A DNA stretch of 64,000 bases. Source: Cronobacter condimenti 1330. GTDB taxonomy: Bacteria > Pseudomonadota > Gammaproteobacteria > Enterobacterales > Enterobacteriaceae. Shown in pieces: positions 17,376-25,382 of this stretch. The position numbers and the translations under genes were made by a program. How positions within the stretch are numbered: the stretch's first letter is position 1; each line of letters begins with the position of its first letter. Location of the stretch: NCBI RefSeq assembly GCF_001277255.1, contig NZ_CP012264.1, positions 4,278,001 to 4,342,000 of the forward strand. Reading direction: 5' to 3'. The notes below the pieces were generated by a model, which saw nothing but the letters and a program-made list of their open reading frames with translations, searched no databases and was not told the origin of the DNA.

Positions 17376-18365
17376 CTATTCTTCTTCATTACCGCCCGCT
17401 TCCAGCGGTCCGAATGGCGTTGCGGGCAGCACAATATAAATCCCTTCAAATATCGCGCCAGGCGTCTCGTCACCCGATAATTCCACCTGAAGCTGCACAC
17501 GCGCTTTACGGCCCCGCGCCAGGCGGTCCAGATCGCCACTCAACGAGCCTAAATCGGCGACGGCGCCTGGTTTGCCGGTAATCGGTCGGCTGTAGCGGAT
17601 ATGCGCATCGGCCAGAATAATCGTGCCACCGAGGTGACGCTCACGCAGCATCAGCCAGATAAGCCCCCAGCCCGTCAGCGTTGCCAGTGAAAACAGGCTG
17701 CCGGCGAACAGCGTATGGTGTGGGTTCTGGTTGCCGGTCTCCGGCATCGTGGTGATAAATTTCTGCCCGGTATATTGCAGAATGCGCACGCCCATCTTTT
17801 CGCTGAGCGGAATATGCTGATACCACGCCTGCTGGAGCTGCGCACACCAGTCGGCACGGTGCAGAATGTCATCCAGCGAGGCTATCGGTTTAATCATCAA
17901 AAAGTGGCGCAGCGGCGTGGTTTGCGGTGTGGTTATTTCGCCTTCGTTCACAAAACCGAGTTTAGCGAAAAATTCCACCGCGTCTTCACGCGCACTACAG
18001 ACCACGCGCTTGACGCCTTCCTGGCGCGCGACCGACTCCAGCGTCATCGCCACCAGCGTGCCGAGGCCTTTCTCCTGCACCGCCGGGTCGACCGCCATAA
18101 AGCGGATCGAGCCTTCGTTATCGGCATTGATATACAGCCGCCCGATTGCAACCGGGTTGCCCTCTTCATCCACCACCATTTGATGGTGGGCCATCGCATC
18201 ATAAGCGTCCCGCTCGGAGCCTTTCGGCTGATGCAGCGGTTTACGCAGCATCTCCCAGCGAAACTGGTAGTAGCGCTCAAGTTCTTCTTCTGTTTCGGGT
18301 ACACGAAGGTGATACATAGCGGTACTCTCTCTAGTTGTCCGCGGCCATGAGGGCATCTGATTCAT
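17376..18365 (-). CDS. fabY: FabY (YiiD), GNAT/hotdog-fold two-domain protein
   Basis: A 329-residue fusion of an N-terminal GNAT acetyltransferase domain (about residues 17-155, motif VQEKGLGTLVAMTLE) and a C-terminal hotdog thioesterase-like domain (about 180-320, NPHHTLFAGSLFSLATLTGWG). The E. coli homologue YiiD has been renamed FabY because it can support initiation of fatty acid synthesis when FabH is missing. Same length as in E. coli. Its ATG overlaps the dtd stop by 4 bp. It is the last gene of the yihX-yihY-dtd-fabY run. Confidence 0.93.
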   Translation of the reverse strand: MNQMPSWPRTTRESTAMYHLRVPETEEELERYYQFRWEMLRKPLHQPKGSERDAYDAMAHHQMVVDEEGNPVAIGRLYINADNEGSIRFMAVDPAVQEKGLGTLVAMTLESVARQEGVKRVVCSAREDAVEFFAKLGFVNEGEITTPQTTPLRHFLMIKPIASLDDILHRADWCAQLQQAWYQHIPLSEKMGVRILQYTGQKFITTMPETGNQNPHHTLFAGSLFSLATLTGWGLIWLMLRERHLGGTIILADAHIRYSRPITGKPGAVADLGSLSGDLDRLARGRKARVQLQVELSGDETPGAIFEGIYIVLPATPFGPLEAGGNEEE

Positions 18366-18799
18366 ATCTGCAACCAGAAAGTCACGGGGCCGTCATTGGT
18401 CAGCGAGACCTGCATATCGGCGGCGAAACGTCCCGTTTCGGTGGTTATGCCCGTTTCACGGCAACGGCTGACGAAATAGTCGTAAAGGGCTTCGGCCTGC
18501 GACGGCGGCGCGCCGCGCGAAAAGCTCGGGCGCAGGCCTTTTTCAGTATCCGCAGGCAGCGTAAATTGCGATACCACAAGCACGCTGCCGCCTGCCTGCT
18601 GGACATTCAGGTTCATTTTTCCCTGCTCGTCGCTGAAGATGCGATAACCCAACACGCGTTCACACAGTCGGTTCGCTTTCTGCTCGTCGTCGTCTTTTTC
18701 AACACCTAACAGCACTAAAAGTCCCGGTCCGATTTCACCCGTGACTTCTTCGCCCACGCGCACGCTGGCGTGGGTCACGCGTTGAATTAATGCAATCAT
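18362..18799 (-). CDS. dtd: D-aminoacyl-tRNA deacylase
   Basis: A 145-residue cytoplasmic enzyme that hydrolyses D-aminoacyl-tRNAs (and glycine mischarged on tRNA-Ala), protecting translation from D-amino acids. The two family signatures are present: SQFTL (in VVSQFTLPAD, about residue 76) with the catalytic-pocket Thr, and NDGPVTFWL near the C-terminus with the cross-subunit Gly-Pro motif. Full length. It overlaps both yihY and fabY by 4 bp, so translation is coupled. Confidence 0.97.
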   Translation of the reverse strand: MIALIQRVTHASVRVGEEVTGEIGPGLLVLLGVEKDDDEQKANRLCERVLGYRIFSDEQGKMNLNVQQAGGSVLVVSQFTLPADTEKGLRPSFSRGAPPSQAEALYDYFVSRCRETGITTETGRFAADMQVSLTNDGPVTFWLQI

Positions 18800-19665
18800 A
18801 CTGGTTCAGCTTCTTCTCTGGCGGCTTGTCGTAATTGGCGGTAATCCCCGAGAGTGACAGTAATTTCCGCCCCAAGCAAGACTATGCACCAGGTCCAGTA
18901 GACCCAGACAAACAAGATGGGGATCACCGCCAGTACGCCGTAAATAAGCTGATAAGAAGGGAACATGGTGATGTAAAGCGCAAAGCCTTTTTTGCCAAGC
19001 TCAAACAAGAGCGCGGCGACCAGCGAGCCAATAAGCGCGTCGCGGCCCGACACGCGCGTTGTCGGCACCACGCTGTAAAGCAGCCAGAAGGAGAGCCACG
19101 ACAACAACAGCGGAAAAATACGCAGCACCTCGTCAATCATCGTCGTAAAGCCGCTCGCCCAGCGCAGCGACAGTAAATATGAACTAATCACCAGACTGGC
19201 ACCCGCCAGTAACGGGCCGAGGGTCAGGATCATCCAGTAGACCGCGAAAGAATACACTTTCGGGCGCTTACGGGTGCTGCGCCAGATGGCATTGAGCGCG
19301 CTGTCGATGGCGTACATCAACAGCAATGAGGTAACAATCAGCCCCAGCGCCCCTACTGCCGTCATCTTGCTGGAGTTAGCCACGAACTGTTCGATATAGC
19401 GCTGAATAATATCGCCCGTGGCAGGCATAAAGTTGGCGAAGACGAAATGGCGCAGCTGAAGGCTGACATCGGAAAACATCGGGAATGCCGCGAACAGTGC
19501 GAAAATAACGGCCACAAAGGGCACAAGAGAAAGCAGCGACACATACGCCAGATTACCGGCGAGCGTCGTCATATTGTCTTCATCGATTCTGGCCCATAGC
19601 AGCTTGAGCCAGGCGATGAGCGGCCCGGTTCGGCGGGCCGCTTTTTGATGAACGGATCTTAACAT
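18796..19665 (-). CDS. yihY: YihY/virulence factor BrkB family inner-membrane protein
   Basis: A 289-residue membrane protein with about six hydrophobic segments (for example LSLVPFVAVIFALFAAF, IVTSLLLMYAID and LIYGVLAVIPILFVWVYW). It was once called RNase BN, but that activity belongs to another protein; the function of YihY remains uncertain. The N-terminal DEDNMTTLAGNLAYVSLLS signature is typical of the family. It overlaps yihX by 7 bp and dtd by 4 bp. Confidence 0.95.
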   Translation of the reverse strand: MLRSVHQKAARRTGPLIAWLKLLWARIDEDNMTTLAGNLAYVSLLSLVPFVAVIFALFAAFPMFSDVSLQLRHFVFANFMPATGDIIQRYIEQFVANSSKMTAVGALGLIVTSLLLMYAIDSALNAIWRSTRKRPKVYSFAVYWMILTLGPLLAGASLVISSYLLSLRWASGFTTMIDEVLRIFPLLLSWLSFWLLYSVVPTTRVSGRDALIGSLVAALLFELGKKGFALYITMFPSYQLIYGVLAVIPILFVWVYWTWCIVLLGAEITVTLGDYRQLRQAAREEAEPV

Positions 19666-20258
19666 GCAGGGTTCGAGAAATAGTTAGGCACGGTTTTGCG
19701 ATCGGTGACCAGCACGCTGGTAATGCCCGCTTTGCGCGCGCCATCGATATTCGCTTCATTATCGTCGAAGAAGACGGCGTCGCGGGCGCTGAAGCCTTCC
19801 TGTTCCAGTACTTTTTGGTAGATTTCCGGCTCCGGCTTGCGCATGCCCATCTCCTGCGAAAGATAGATAGCATCGGCGGCGGCCCCTACTTCCGGATACT
19901 GTTCCGGCCAGTACGTCGTATGGAGGCGGTTGGTATTGGAGAGCACCACCACACGATGCCCCTGCTCGCGCAACTGCTGCATGATGGTGATAACTTCCGG
20001 GCGCAGCCCGACAAAAACGGCCTGCCAGCCCGCTGCGAATTGCTCGTAGCTCAGCGGCAGGGCCATCTCTTCACATAACGCCTTCGCGAAATCCTCATCG
20101 CTTAGCTCGCCGCGCTCGTGCTGATGAAACGGCTCGCCCATGGAGAAATTCTGCCGCAGATTCGCCAGTGGCACGCGGCTGAAATCACTCCAGACGCCCA
20201 GCACGCGGTTAAAGTCGATATCTACAATGACATTACCTAAATCAAAGATATAGAGCAT
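19659..20258 (-). CDS. yihX: HAD-family phosphatase YihX (alpha-D-glucose-1-phosphate phosphatase)
   Basis: A 199-residue haloacid-dehalogenase phosphatase. The E. coli enzyme dephosphorylates alpha-D-glucose 1-phosphate and other sugar phosphates. HAD motif I is FDLGNVIVDID (Asp nucleophile at about residue 5; the second Asp of the usual DxD is replaced by Asn-containing sequence as in the YihX subfamily), motif II is SNTNR and motif IV is FFDDNEANI. It heads the compact four-gene operon ending in fabY. The same length as its E. coli homologue. Confidence 0.95.
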   Translation of the reverse strand: MLYIFDLGNVIVDIDFNRVLGVWSDFSRVPLANLRQNFSMGEPFHQHERGELSDEDFAKALCEEMALPLSYEQFAAGWQAVFVGLRPEVITIMQQLREQGHRVVVLSNTNRLHTTYWPEQYPEVGAAADAIYLSQEMGMRKPEPEIYQKVLEQEGFSARDAVFFDDNEANIDGARKAGITSVLVTDRKTVPNYFSNPAC

Positions 20259-20366
20259 GACTCACTCTCCTTTCGGGCCATGGAAAGTTAACTGTAGCGA
20301 GAAAGGGGAACTTTGACTATGCGCCAGCGTGCGGGTTTTGCATTCCCCGCGCGCGGGCACTGAAAA

Positions 20367-21173
20367 TTAACGGTCGTTTTCGTCGTCGCCGTTCGGCAAT
20401 TCCGCCTGCACCAGCTCAACCTGGTGGGCTTTTAAAAGGGTGTTCAGCGACGCCCCTGGCTGTTTGTCGGTAAACAGCGCGGTGGCCTGCGAAAGGTTGC
20501 CAATACTGACTGCTGCCGAAGCGTGGTATTTCGTATGATCGGCCGCCAGTAAGATATGCCGCGAGTGGGCCATCATGGCTTTCACCACGTTCGCCTCGTT
20601 CACGTCAAACTCCAGCAACTCGCCATCGCTCTCGATAGCACCGACACTGGTTATCAGATAATCCGCACGAAACCCTTCTACAAACGCCGTCGCCCCCGGG
20701 CCGATAATGCCGCCATTGTGCGCCCGTAACGTGCCGCCGGGCACCATAACTTCAAAACGGCTGTTTTTGTAGAGAATATGCGCCACGCGCAGGCTGTTGG
20801 TGATGATCCGCAAATGTTGGTGATGGAGCAGCGCGCGGGCGATTTGCTCCACCGTTGTACCGATAGTAATAAACAGCGTCGAGCCGTCCGGCACGTAATC
20901 GGCAATGGCCTGCGCGATGGCGAGTTTCTCTTCTGTCATAGAGATTTCACGCTGTTCAAAGGCGGTATTCACCACGCTCGACGCGCGCCCGGCACCGCCG
21001 TGATGTCGGGTAATCAATCCCTGTTCGCTTAGCTTGCGAATATCGCGCCGCACCGTCTGGGTGGAAACCTCCAGCAGTTGCGACAGTTCATCGATATTCA
21101 TATACCCCCGCTCAGCGATAAGCCCAATCAGCTGATCGTGACGCGGATTGCCCGTCATTCCGGTAAGGCTCAT
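20367..21173 (-). CDS. yihW: DeoR-family repressor of sulfoquinovose genes, YihW (CsqR)
   Basis: A roughly 268-residue DeoR-type regulator. The N-terminal winged helix-turn-helix (DELSQLLEVSTQTVRRDIRKLSEQGLI region, about residues 23-50) precedes a sugar-phosphate sensing domain with GTTVEQIARAL and TSVGAIESDG. The start at 21173 is preferred because AAGGGGA lies 6 bp upstream and the E. coli protein begins MSLT there. In E. coli it represses the yih genes and responds to sulfoquinovose. It sits 36 bp after yihV and is probably cotranscribed with it. Confidence 0.95.
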   Translation of the reverse strand: MSLTGMTGNPRHDQLIGLIAERGYMNIDELSQLLEVSTQTVRRDIRKLSEQGLITRHHGGAGRASSVVNTAFEQREISMTEEKLAIAQAIADYVPDGSTLFITIGTTVEQIARALLHHQHLRIITNSLRVAHILYKNSRFEVMVPGGTLRAHNGGIIGPGATAFVEGFRADYLITSVGAIESDGELLEFDVNEANVVKAMMAHSRHILLAADHTKYHASAAVSIGNLSQATALFTDKQPGASLNTLLKAHQVELVQAELPNGDDENDR

Positions 21174-21209
21174 GAACGATCCCCTTAAAATCATTACTCG
21201 CCGGGCATT

Positions 21210-22106
21210 TTATACAAAAAGTGACAGAAAAGAGCGGGTTTGATCACAGTCAGGGATGCCGGCACGTCCGCCGGGACGAGTACATTTCAGCGCGGCAACA
21301 GCGCTGGCGAAGCGTACTGCCTCTTGCGGCGTCTGGCCCTGCGCCAGCATAACCGCCAGCGCGCCGTGAAAAACATCGCCCGCGCCGGTGGTATCAACGG
21401 CTTCCACGGTGAAGCCCGGCTGGTGGCACAGCGTCTCGCCTTCAAGCCACAGACAGCCCGCTTTACCTACCGTCACATAGACATGACCATTTGTGAGCAT
21501 TTTTGCGCATTTCAGCCCTTCTTCCGGGCCTTTGCCGGGCGCGATACGGGTAAGGCCTGGCGCAGAAAACGCCGCATGATCGCTTAACGCCACCAGCGAT
21601 CGGATATCCTGCGGGGTCACATCAGCATCCAGTAGCGTCATCACGCCCGCCTGGCGCGCCAGAGTTAAGGCGCGCGTCGCGCCATCGTGCCAGCGAACAT
21701 CTGCCAGTACAGCGTCGTAGCGGCTAAAATCAATCGTCTCCAGCCAGTCGGCGTTATCCGGGAGATCCGGGCTTGGATAGTTCACAATCACCCGCTCGCC
21801 TGCGGCATCCACCAGAATCGCCGACTGCGAAGAGCGCCCGCCCGCCACCTGTCGAGACAGGGCAGTGTTCACGCCCAGCATGTTCAGTTCCGCCAGCAGT
21901 TGTCTGCCCGTAGCGTCATCGCCTGTGCGCCCGATGAAATCCACCTGCGCCCCAAGCCGCGCGGCAGCGACCGCCGCCGTGGCCGCCGGGCCGCCACCTA
22001 CCTCCCGGTACTGCTGCGCCACATATTTCCCACCCTCGTGCGGCAGGGCTTCCAGCGAATAAATACGATCCTGTACGGCGATACCCACACACGCGATGCG
22101 AACCAT
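21210..22106 (-). CDS. yihV: 6-deoxy-6-sulfofructose kinase YihV
   Basis: A 298-residue PfkB-family kinase that phosphorylates 6-deoxy-6-sulfofructose with ATP to the 1-phosphate, the third step of sulfoglycolysis. The start at 22106 (MVRIACVG) has GAGGA just upstream and gives exactly the E. coli length; a longer frame upstream is not needed. PfkB signatures: the GGGPAATAAVAAARLGA segment near the N-terminus and DTTGAGDVFHGA near the C-terminus with the catalytic Asp. Divergent from yihU across a 199-bp control region. Confidence 0.97.
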   Translation of the reverse strand: MVRIACVGIAVQDRIYSLEALPHEGGKYVAQQYREVGGGPAATAAVAAARLGAQVDFIGRTGDDATGRQLLAELNMLGVNTALSRQVAGGRSSQSAILVDAAGERVIVNYPSPDLPDNADWLETIDFSRYDAVLADVRWHDGATRALTLARQAGVMTLLDADVTPQDIRSLVALSDHAAFSAPGLTRIAPGKGPEEGLKCAKMLTNGHVYVTVGKAGCLWLEGETLCHQPGFTVEAVDTTGAGDVFHGALAVMLAQGQTPQEAVRFASAVAALKCTRPGGRAGIPDCDQTRSFLSLFV

Positions 22107-22189
22107 AGCTTCCTCTCTGTTTGCGCTAAAAACGGGCCAACGCCCGTCATTCACCATAACGGCATTTTAATTTTCCCGGATCGTAAAAA

Positions 22190-22238
22190 AGTGATAGCTG
22201 TCAATTTTTTGACTTTAAATTACAAATACGCTCATAAA
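22190..22238. promoter_or_regulatory. Divergent yihV/yihU control region
   Basis: GTCAA (22200-22204) and TTGAC (22209-22213) form a 14-bp inverted repeat with a TTTT centre. It overlaps a plausible -35 for yihU (TTGACT, 22209-22214) with CATAAA 18 bp downstream as a weak -10. Just upstream, 22190-22205 resembles a CRP site (AGTGA-N6-TCA). A 10-bp palindrome, TCATATATGA, lies at 22256-22265. These are candidate sites for YihW and CRP; none is demonstrated. Confidence 0.4.
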
Positions 22239-22305
22239 CAGACAGAAACAATCCATCATATATGACCAAACTGACACCACGATTTTACTCTCACAGGAGC
22301 ATGTT

Positions 22306-23205
22306 ATGGCGACAATTGCATTTATCGGACTGGGGCAGATGGGCGCGCCGATGGCGGCGAACCTGCTGCGCCACGGGCACCGATTGCAGGTTTGCGATGT
22401 GAATAAACAGGCGGTGGACACACTCGCCGCCCAGGGCGCCCTGGCCTGCCCGACGCCGCAGGCCGCTGCCGCACAGGCAGAGTTTGTTATTACCATGCTG
22501 CCGAACGGCTCTCTGGTGCGTGAGGTGCTGCTCGGTGAAAACGGCGTGTGCCAGACGCTCACCCGCGAGGCGCTGGTGATAGATATGTCCACTATTCACC
22601 CGTTGCAGACCGACAGCCTGATTAACGATCTCGCCGCACACGGCTTCAGCATGATGGATGTGCCGGTAGGCCGCACCTCGGATCACGCGAAATCGGGAAC
22701 GCTCTTACTGCTGGCGGGCGGAACGCCGGAACAGGTGACACGCGCCGAACCGGTACTGATGGCGATGGGCTCAGAGCTTATCCGCGCGGGCGGGCCGGGC
22801 ATGGGTATTCGCGTCAAGCTTATCAATAACTACATGAGCATCGCGCTCAATGCGCTCTCTGCCGAAGCCGCCGTGCTGTGCGAGGCGCTCGGCCTCTCAT
22901 TTGACGTGGCGCTTCAGGTGATGAGCGGCACGCCAGCAGGCAAAGGCCATTTCACCACCTCATGGCCAAACAAAGTGCTCAAAGGCGATTTGTCGCCCGC
23001 TTTCATGATTGACCTTGCCCATAAAGATTTAGGCATCGCGCTGGATGTGGCGAATCAGCTGCACGTGCCGATGCCGCTCGGCGCCGCATCGCGCGAGGTT
23101 TACAGCCAGGCGCGCGCCAGCGGACGCGGTCGTCAGGACTGGTCCGCCATTTTAGAACAGGTTCGCGTCAGCGCCGGGCTCACCCCGCGTCAGGCCACGC
23201 TTTGA
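22306..23205 (+). CDS. yihU: 3-sulfolactaldehyde reductase YihU
   Basis: A 299-residue beta-hydroxyacid dehydrogenase family enzyme that reduces 3-sulfolactaldehyde to 2,3-dihydroxypropane-1-sulfonate with NADH, the last step of sulfoglycolysis. The Rossmann motif is GLGQMGAPMA (residues 8-17); the substrate motif is DVPVGRTSDHAKSG; the catalytic Lys is residue 171 in GIRVKLINNY. AGGAG precedes the ATG. First gene of the rightward operon yihU-T-S-Q-P-O-ompL; yihT starts 23 bp after its end. Confidence 0.97.
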   Translation: MATIAFIGLGQMGAPMAANLLRHGHRLQVCDVNKQAVDTLAAQGALACPTPQAAAAQAEFVITMLPNGSLVREVLLGENGVCQTLTREALVIDMSTIHPLQTDSLINDLAAHGFSMMDVPVGRTSDHAKSGTLLLLAGGTPEQVTRAEPVLMAMGSELIRAGGPGMGIRVKLINNYMSIALNALSAEAAVLCEALGLSFDVALQVMSGTPAGKGHFTTSWPNKVLKGDLSPAFMIDLAHKDLGIALDVANQLHVPMPLGAASREVYSQARASGRGRQDWSAILEQVRVSAGLTPRQATL

Positions 23206-23228
23206 CCTTCACCCTTAAGGAAACGTCT

Positions 23229-24104
23229 ATGGAACAGTATTCCCTGAAAGAGATTGCCCGCCCGTCGGGCGGATTCGCCATGCTGGCGGTGGATCAGCGC
23301 GAAGCGATGCGCCTGATGTTCGCTGCCGCGGGTACAACGCCGCCTGTGGCAGATTCCGTGCTGACCGATTTTAAGGTCAACGCGGCGCGCATACTTTCTC
23401 CTTACGCGTCCGCCATTCTGGTGGACCGGCAGTTTTGCTACCCGCAAGTGGTTGAACAGCATGCCATTGCCGACAGCTGCGCGATGATCGTCGCGGCCGA
23501 CCAGTTTATTCCCGGCAACGGTATTCCCGTCGACAGCGTGACGCTGGATGACGCTATCGATGCAAAGGCGGTACGCCAGCACGGCGGTAAAGCGCTCAAG
23601 CTGCTGGTGCTCTGGCGCAGCGATGAAGATCCCATGCAGCGTCTCGCGATGGTGAAAGCCTTCAATGAGAAATGCCACGCGCAGGGCCTGCTGAGCATTA
23701 TCGAGCCGGTGGTGCGCCCGCCGCGTCGTGGCGACACCTTCGACCGCGAACAGGCGATTGTCGACGCCGCGAAAGAGCTGGGCGACAGCGGTGCCGATCT
23801 TTACAAAGTCGAAATGCCGCTGTGCGGTCGCGGGGAGGCAAAAGCGCTGCTGAGCGCCTCACAGAGGCTCAACGATCAGATCAATATGCCGTGGGTGATC
23901 CTCTCTTCGGGCGTCGATGAAAAGCTCTTTCCGCGCGCTGTGCGGATCGCGATGAGCGCGGGGGCCAGTGGTTTTCTCGCAGGCCGCGCCGTCTGGTCGT
24001 CGGTTATCGGGCTGCCAGATAACGAACTAATGTTGCGCGACGTGGCGCTGCCGAAGCTGCGTCTTTTAGGAGAAGTGGTTGACGACATGATGGCTCGTCG
24101 CTGA
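23229..24104 (+). CDS. yihT: 6-deoxy-6-sulfofructose-1-phosphate aldolase YihT
   Basis: A 291-residue class I aldolase of the LacD/YihT type. It splits 6-deoxy-6-sulfofructose 1-phosphate to dihydroxyacetone phosphate and 3-sulfolactaldehyde. The Schiff-base Lys is residue 193 in DLYKVEMP. The N-terminal signature SGGFAMLAVDQREAMR is intact. The start at 23229 (MEQYSLK) follows AAGGA and matches the family N-terminus; a frame extending upstream to 23202 would overlap yihU and is less likely. Confidence 0.97.
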   Translation: MEQYSLKEIARPSGGFAMLAVDQREAMRLMFAAAGTTPPVADSVLTDFKVNAARILSPYASAILVDRQFCYPQVVEQHAIADSCAMIVAADQFIPGNGIPVDSVTLDDAIDAKAVRQHGGKALKLLVLWRSDEDPMQRLAMVKAFNEKCHAQGLLSIIEPVVRPPRRGDTFDREQAIVDAAKELGDSGADLYKVEMPLCGRGEAKALLSASQRLNDQINMPWVILSSGVDEKLFPRAVRIAMSAGASGFLAGRAVWSSVIGLPDNELMLRDVALPKLRLLGEVVDDMMARR

Positions 24105-24118
24105 AAGGAGAACAGACA

Positions 24119-25360
24119 ATGAAATGGTTTAACACGCTGAGCCATCACCGCTGGCTTGAACAGGAAACCGACCGCATTTTCGCCTTTGGCCGCCATGCGG
24201 CCGTGCCCACCGGGTTTGGCTGGCTTGGCAACAACGGTCAGGTGAAAGAAGAGATGGGCACGCATTTATGGATAACTGCCCGCATGCTGCACGTTTACGC
24301 CGTCGCCGCCTCAATGGGGCGCCCGGGCGCCTATGCGCTGGTGGAGCACGGCATTAATGCCCTGAACGGGCCGCTTCGCGATAAACAGCATGGCGGCTGG
24401 TACGCCTGCGTTAACGATAACGGCGTCATGGATGCCTCCAAGCAAGGGTATCAGCATTTCTTCGTGCTACTGGGCGCCGCCAGCGCCGTGACGACCGGGC
24501 ACCCGGCCGCGCGTCCGCTGCTTAACGACGCCATCGCCATTATCGAGAAGTATTTCTGGAGCGAAGCGGAACAGATGTGCCTGGAGTCATGGGACGAAGC
24601 CTTCACCGAGACGGAAAACTACCGGGGCGGCAACGCCAATATGCATGCTGTTGAGGCATTTCTCATCGTCTATGACGTAACGCAGGACCGTAAATGGCTG
24701 GAGCGCGCGCTGCGCATCGCCTCGGTCATCATTCATGATGTCGCCCGCAAAGGCGATTATCGCGTTAACGAGCATTTCGATACCCGCTGGAACCCGATTC
24801 GCGATTACAACAAAGAAAACCCCGCGCACCGGTTCCGCGCCTATGGCGGCACGCCGGGCCACTGGATTGAGTGGGCGCGCCTGATGCTGCATCTGCGCGC
24901 CGCGCTGGAAGCACGTGGCGAGGCGGCCCCGGAATGGCTGCTTGAAGACGCCAAAGGCCTGTTCCACGCCACGATCCGCGATGCATGGGCGCCGGATGGC
25001 GCAGATGGCTTTGTCTATTCGGTGGGCTGGGACGGCACGCCTATCGTTCGCGAGCGGGTACGCTGGCCGATTGTGGAAGCGATGGGTACAGCCTATGCGC
25101 TCTACACCGTGACGCACGACGCGCAGTACGAAGCCTGGTATCAAAAATGGTGGGACTACTGCATCCAGTACCTGATGGATTACGAAAACGGTTCCTGGTG
25201 GCAGGAGCTGGATGAGAACAATCAGGTCACCACCAAAGTCTGGGACGGCAAACAGGATATCTATCACCTGTTGCACTGCCTGGTCATTCCTCGCCTGCCG
25301 CTTGCGCCAGGCTTAGCGCCTGCGGTCGCCGCCGGGCTGCTGGACATCAACGCCAAATAA
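24119..25360 (+). CDS. yihS: Sulfoquinovose isomerase YihS
   Basis: A 413-residue (alpha/alpha)6-barrel enzyme of the N-acylglucosamine 2-epimerase superfamily, the same length as the E. coli protein. It interconverts sulfoquinovose and 6-deoxy-6-sulfofructose. The catalytic histidines of the family align at His248 (GTPGHWIEW) and His383 (DIYHLLHC). It starts 14 bp after yihT with a good AAAGGAG site. In E. coli yihR separates yihS from yihQ; here only 22 bp separate them. Confidence 0.97.
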   Translation: MKWFNTLSHHRWLEQETDRIFAFGRHAAVPTGFGWLGNNGQVKEEMGTHLWITARMLHVYAVAASMGRPGAYALVEHGINALNGPLRDKQHGGWYACVNDNGVMDASKQGYQHFFVLLGAASAVTTGHPAARPLLNDAIAIIEKYFWSEAEQMCLESWDEAFTETENYRGGNANMHAVEAFLIVYDVTQDRKWLERALRIASVIIHDVARKGDYRVNEHFDTRWNPIRDYNKENPAHRFRAYGGTPGHWIEWARLMLHLRAALEARGEAAPEWLLEDAKGLFHATIRDAWAPDGADGFVYSVGWDGTPIVRERVRWPIVEAMGTAYALYTVTHDAQYEAWYQKWWDYCIQYLMDYENGSWWQELDENNQVTTKVWDGKQDIYHLLHCLVIPRLPLAPGLAPAVAAGLLDINAK

Positions 25361-25382
25361 TAATCACGGTGATGGAGGCTTT

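Noticed and set aside
17285..17581. 98-codon plus-strand frame at the end of yicH
   Set aside because: It overlaps the certain fabY gene on the other strand and has no domain.
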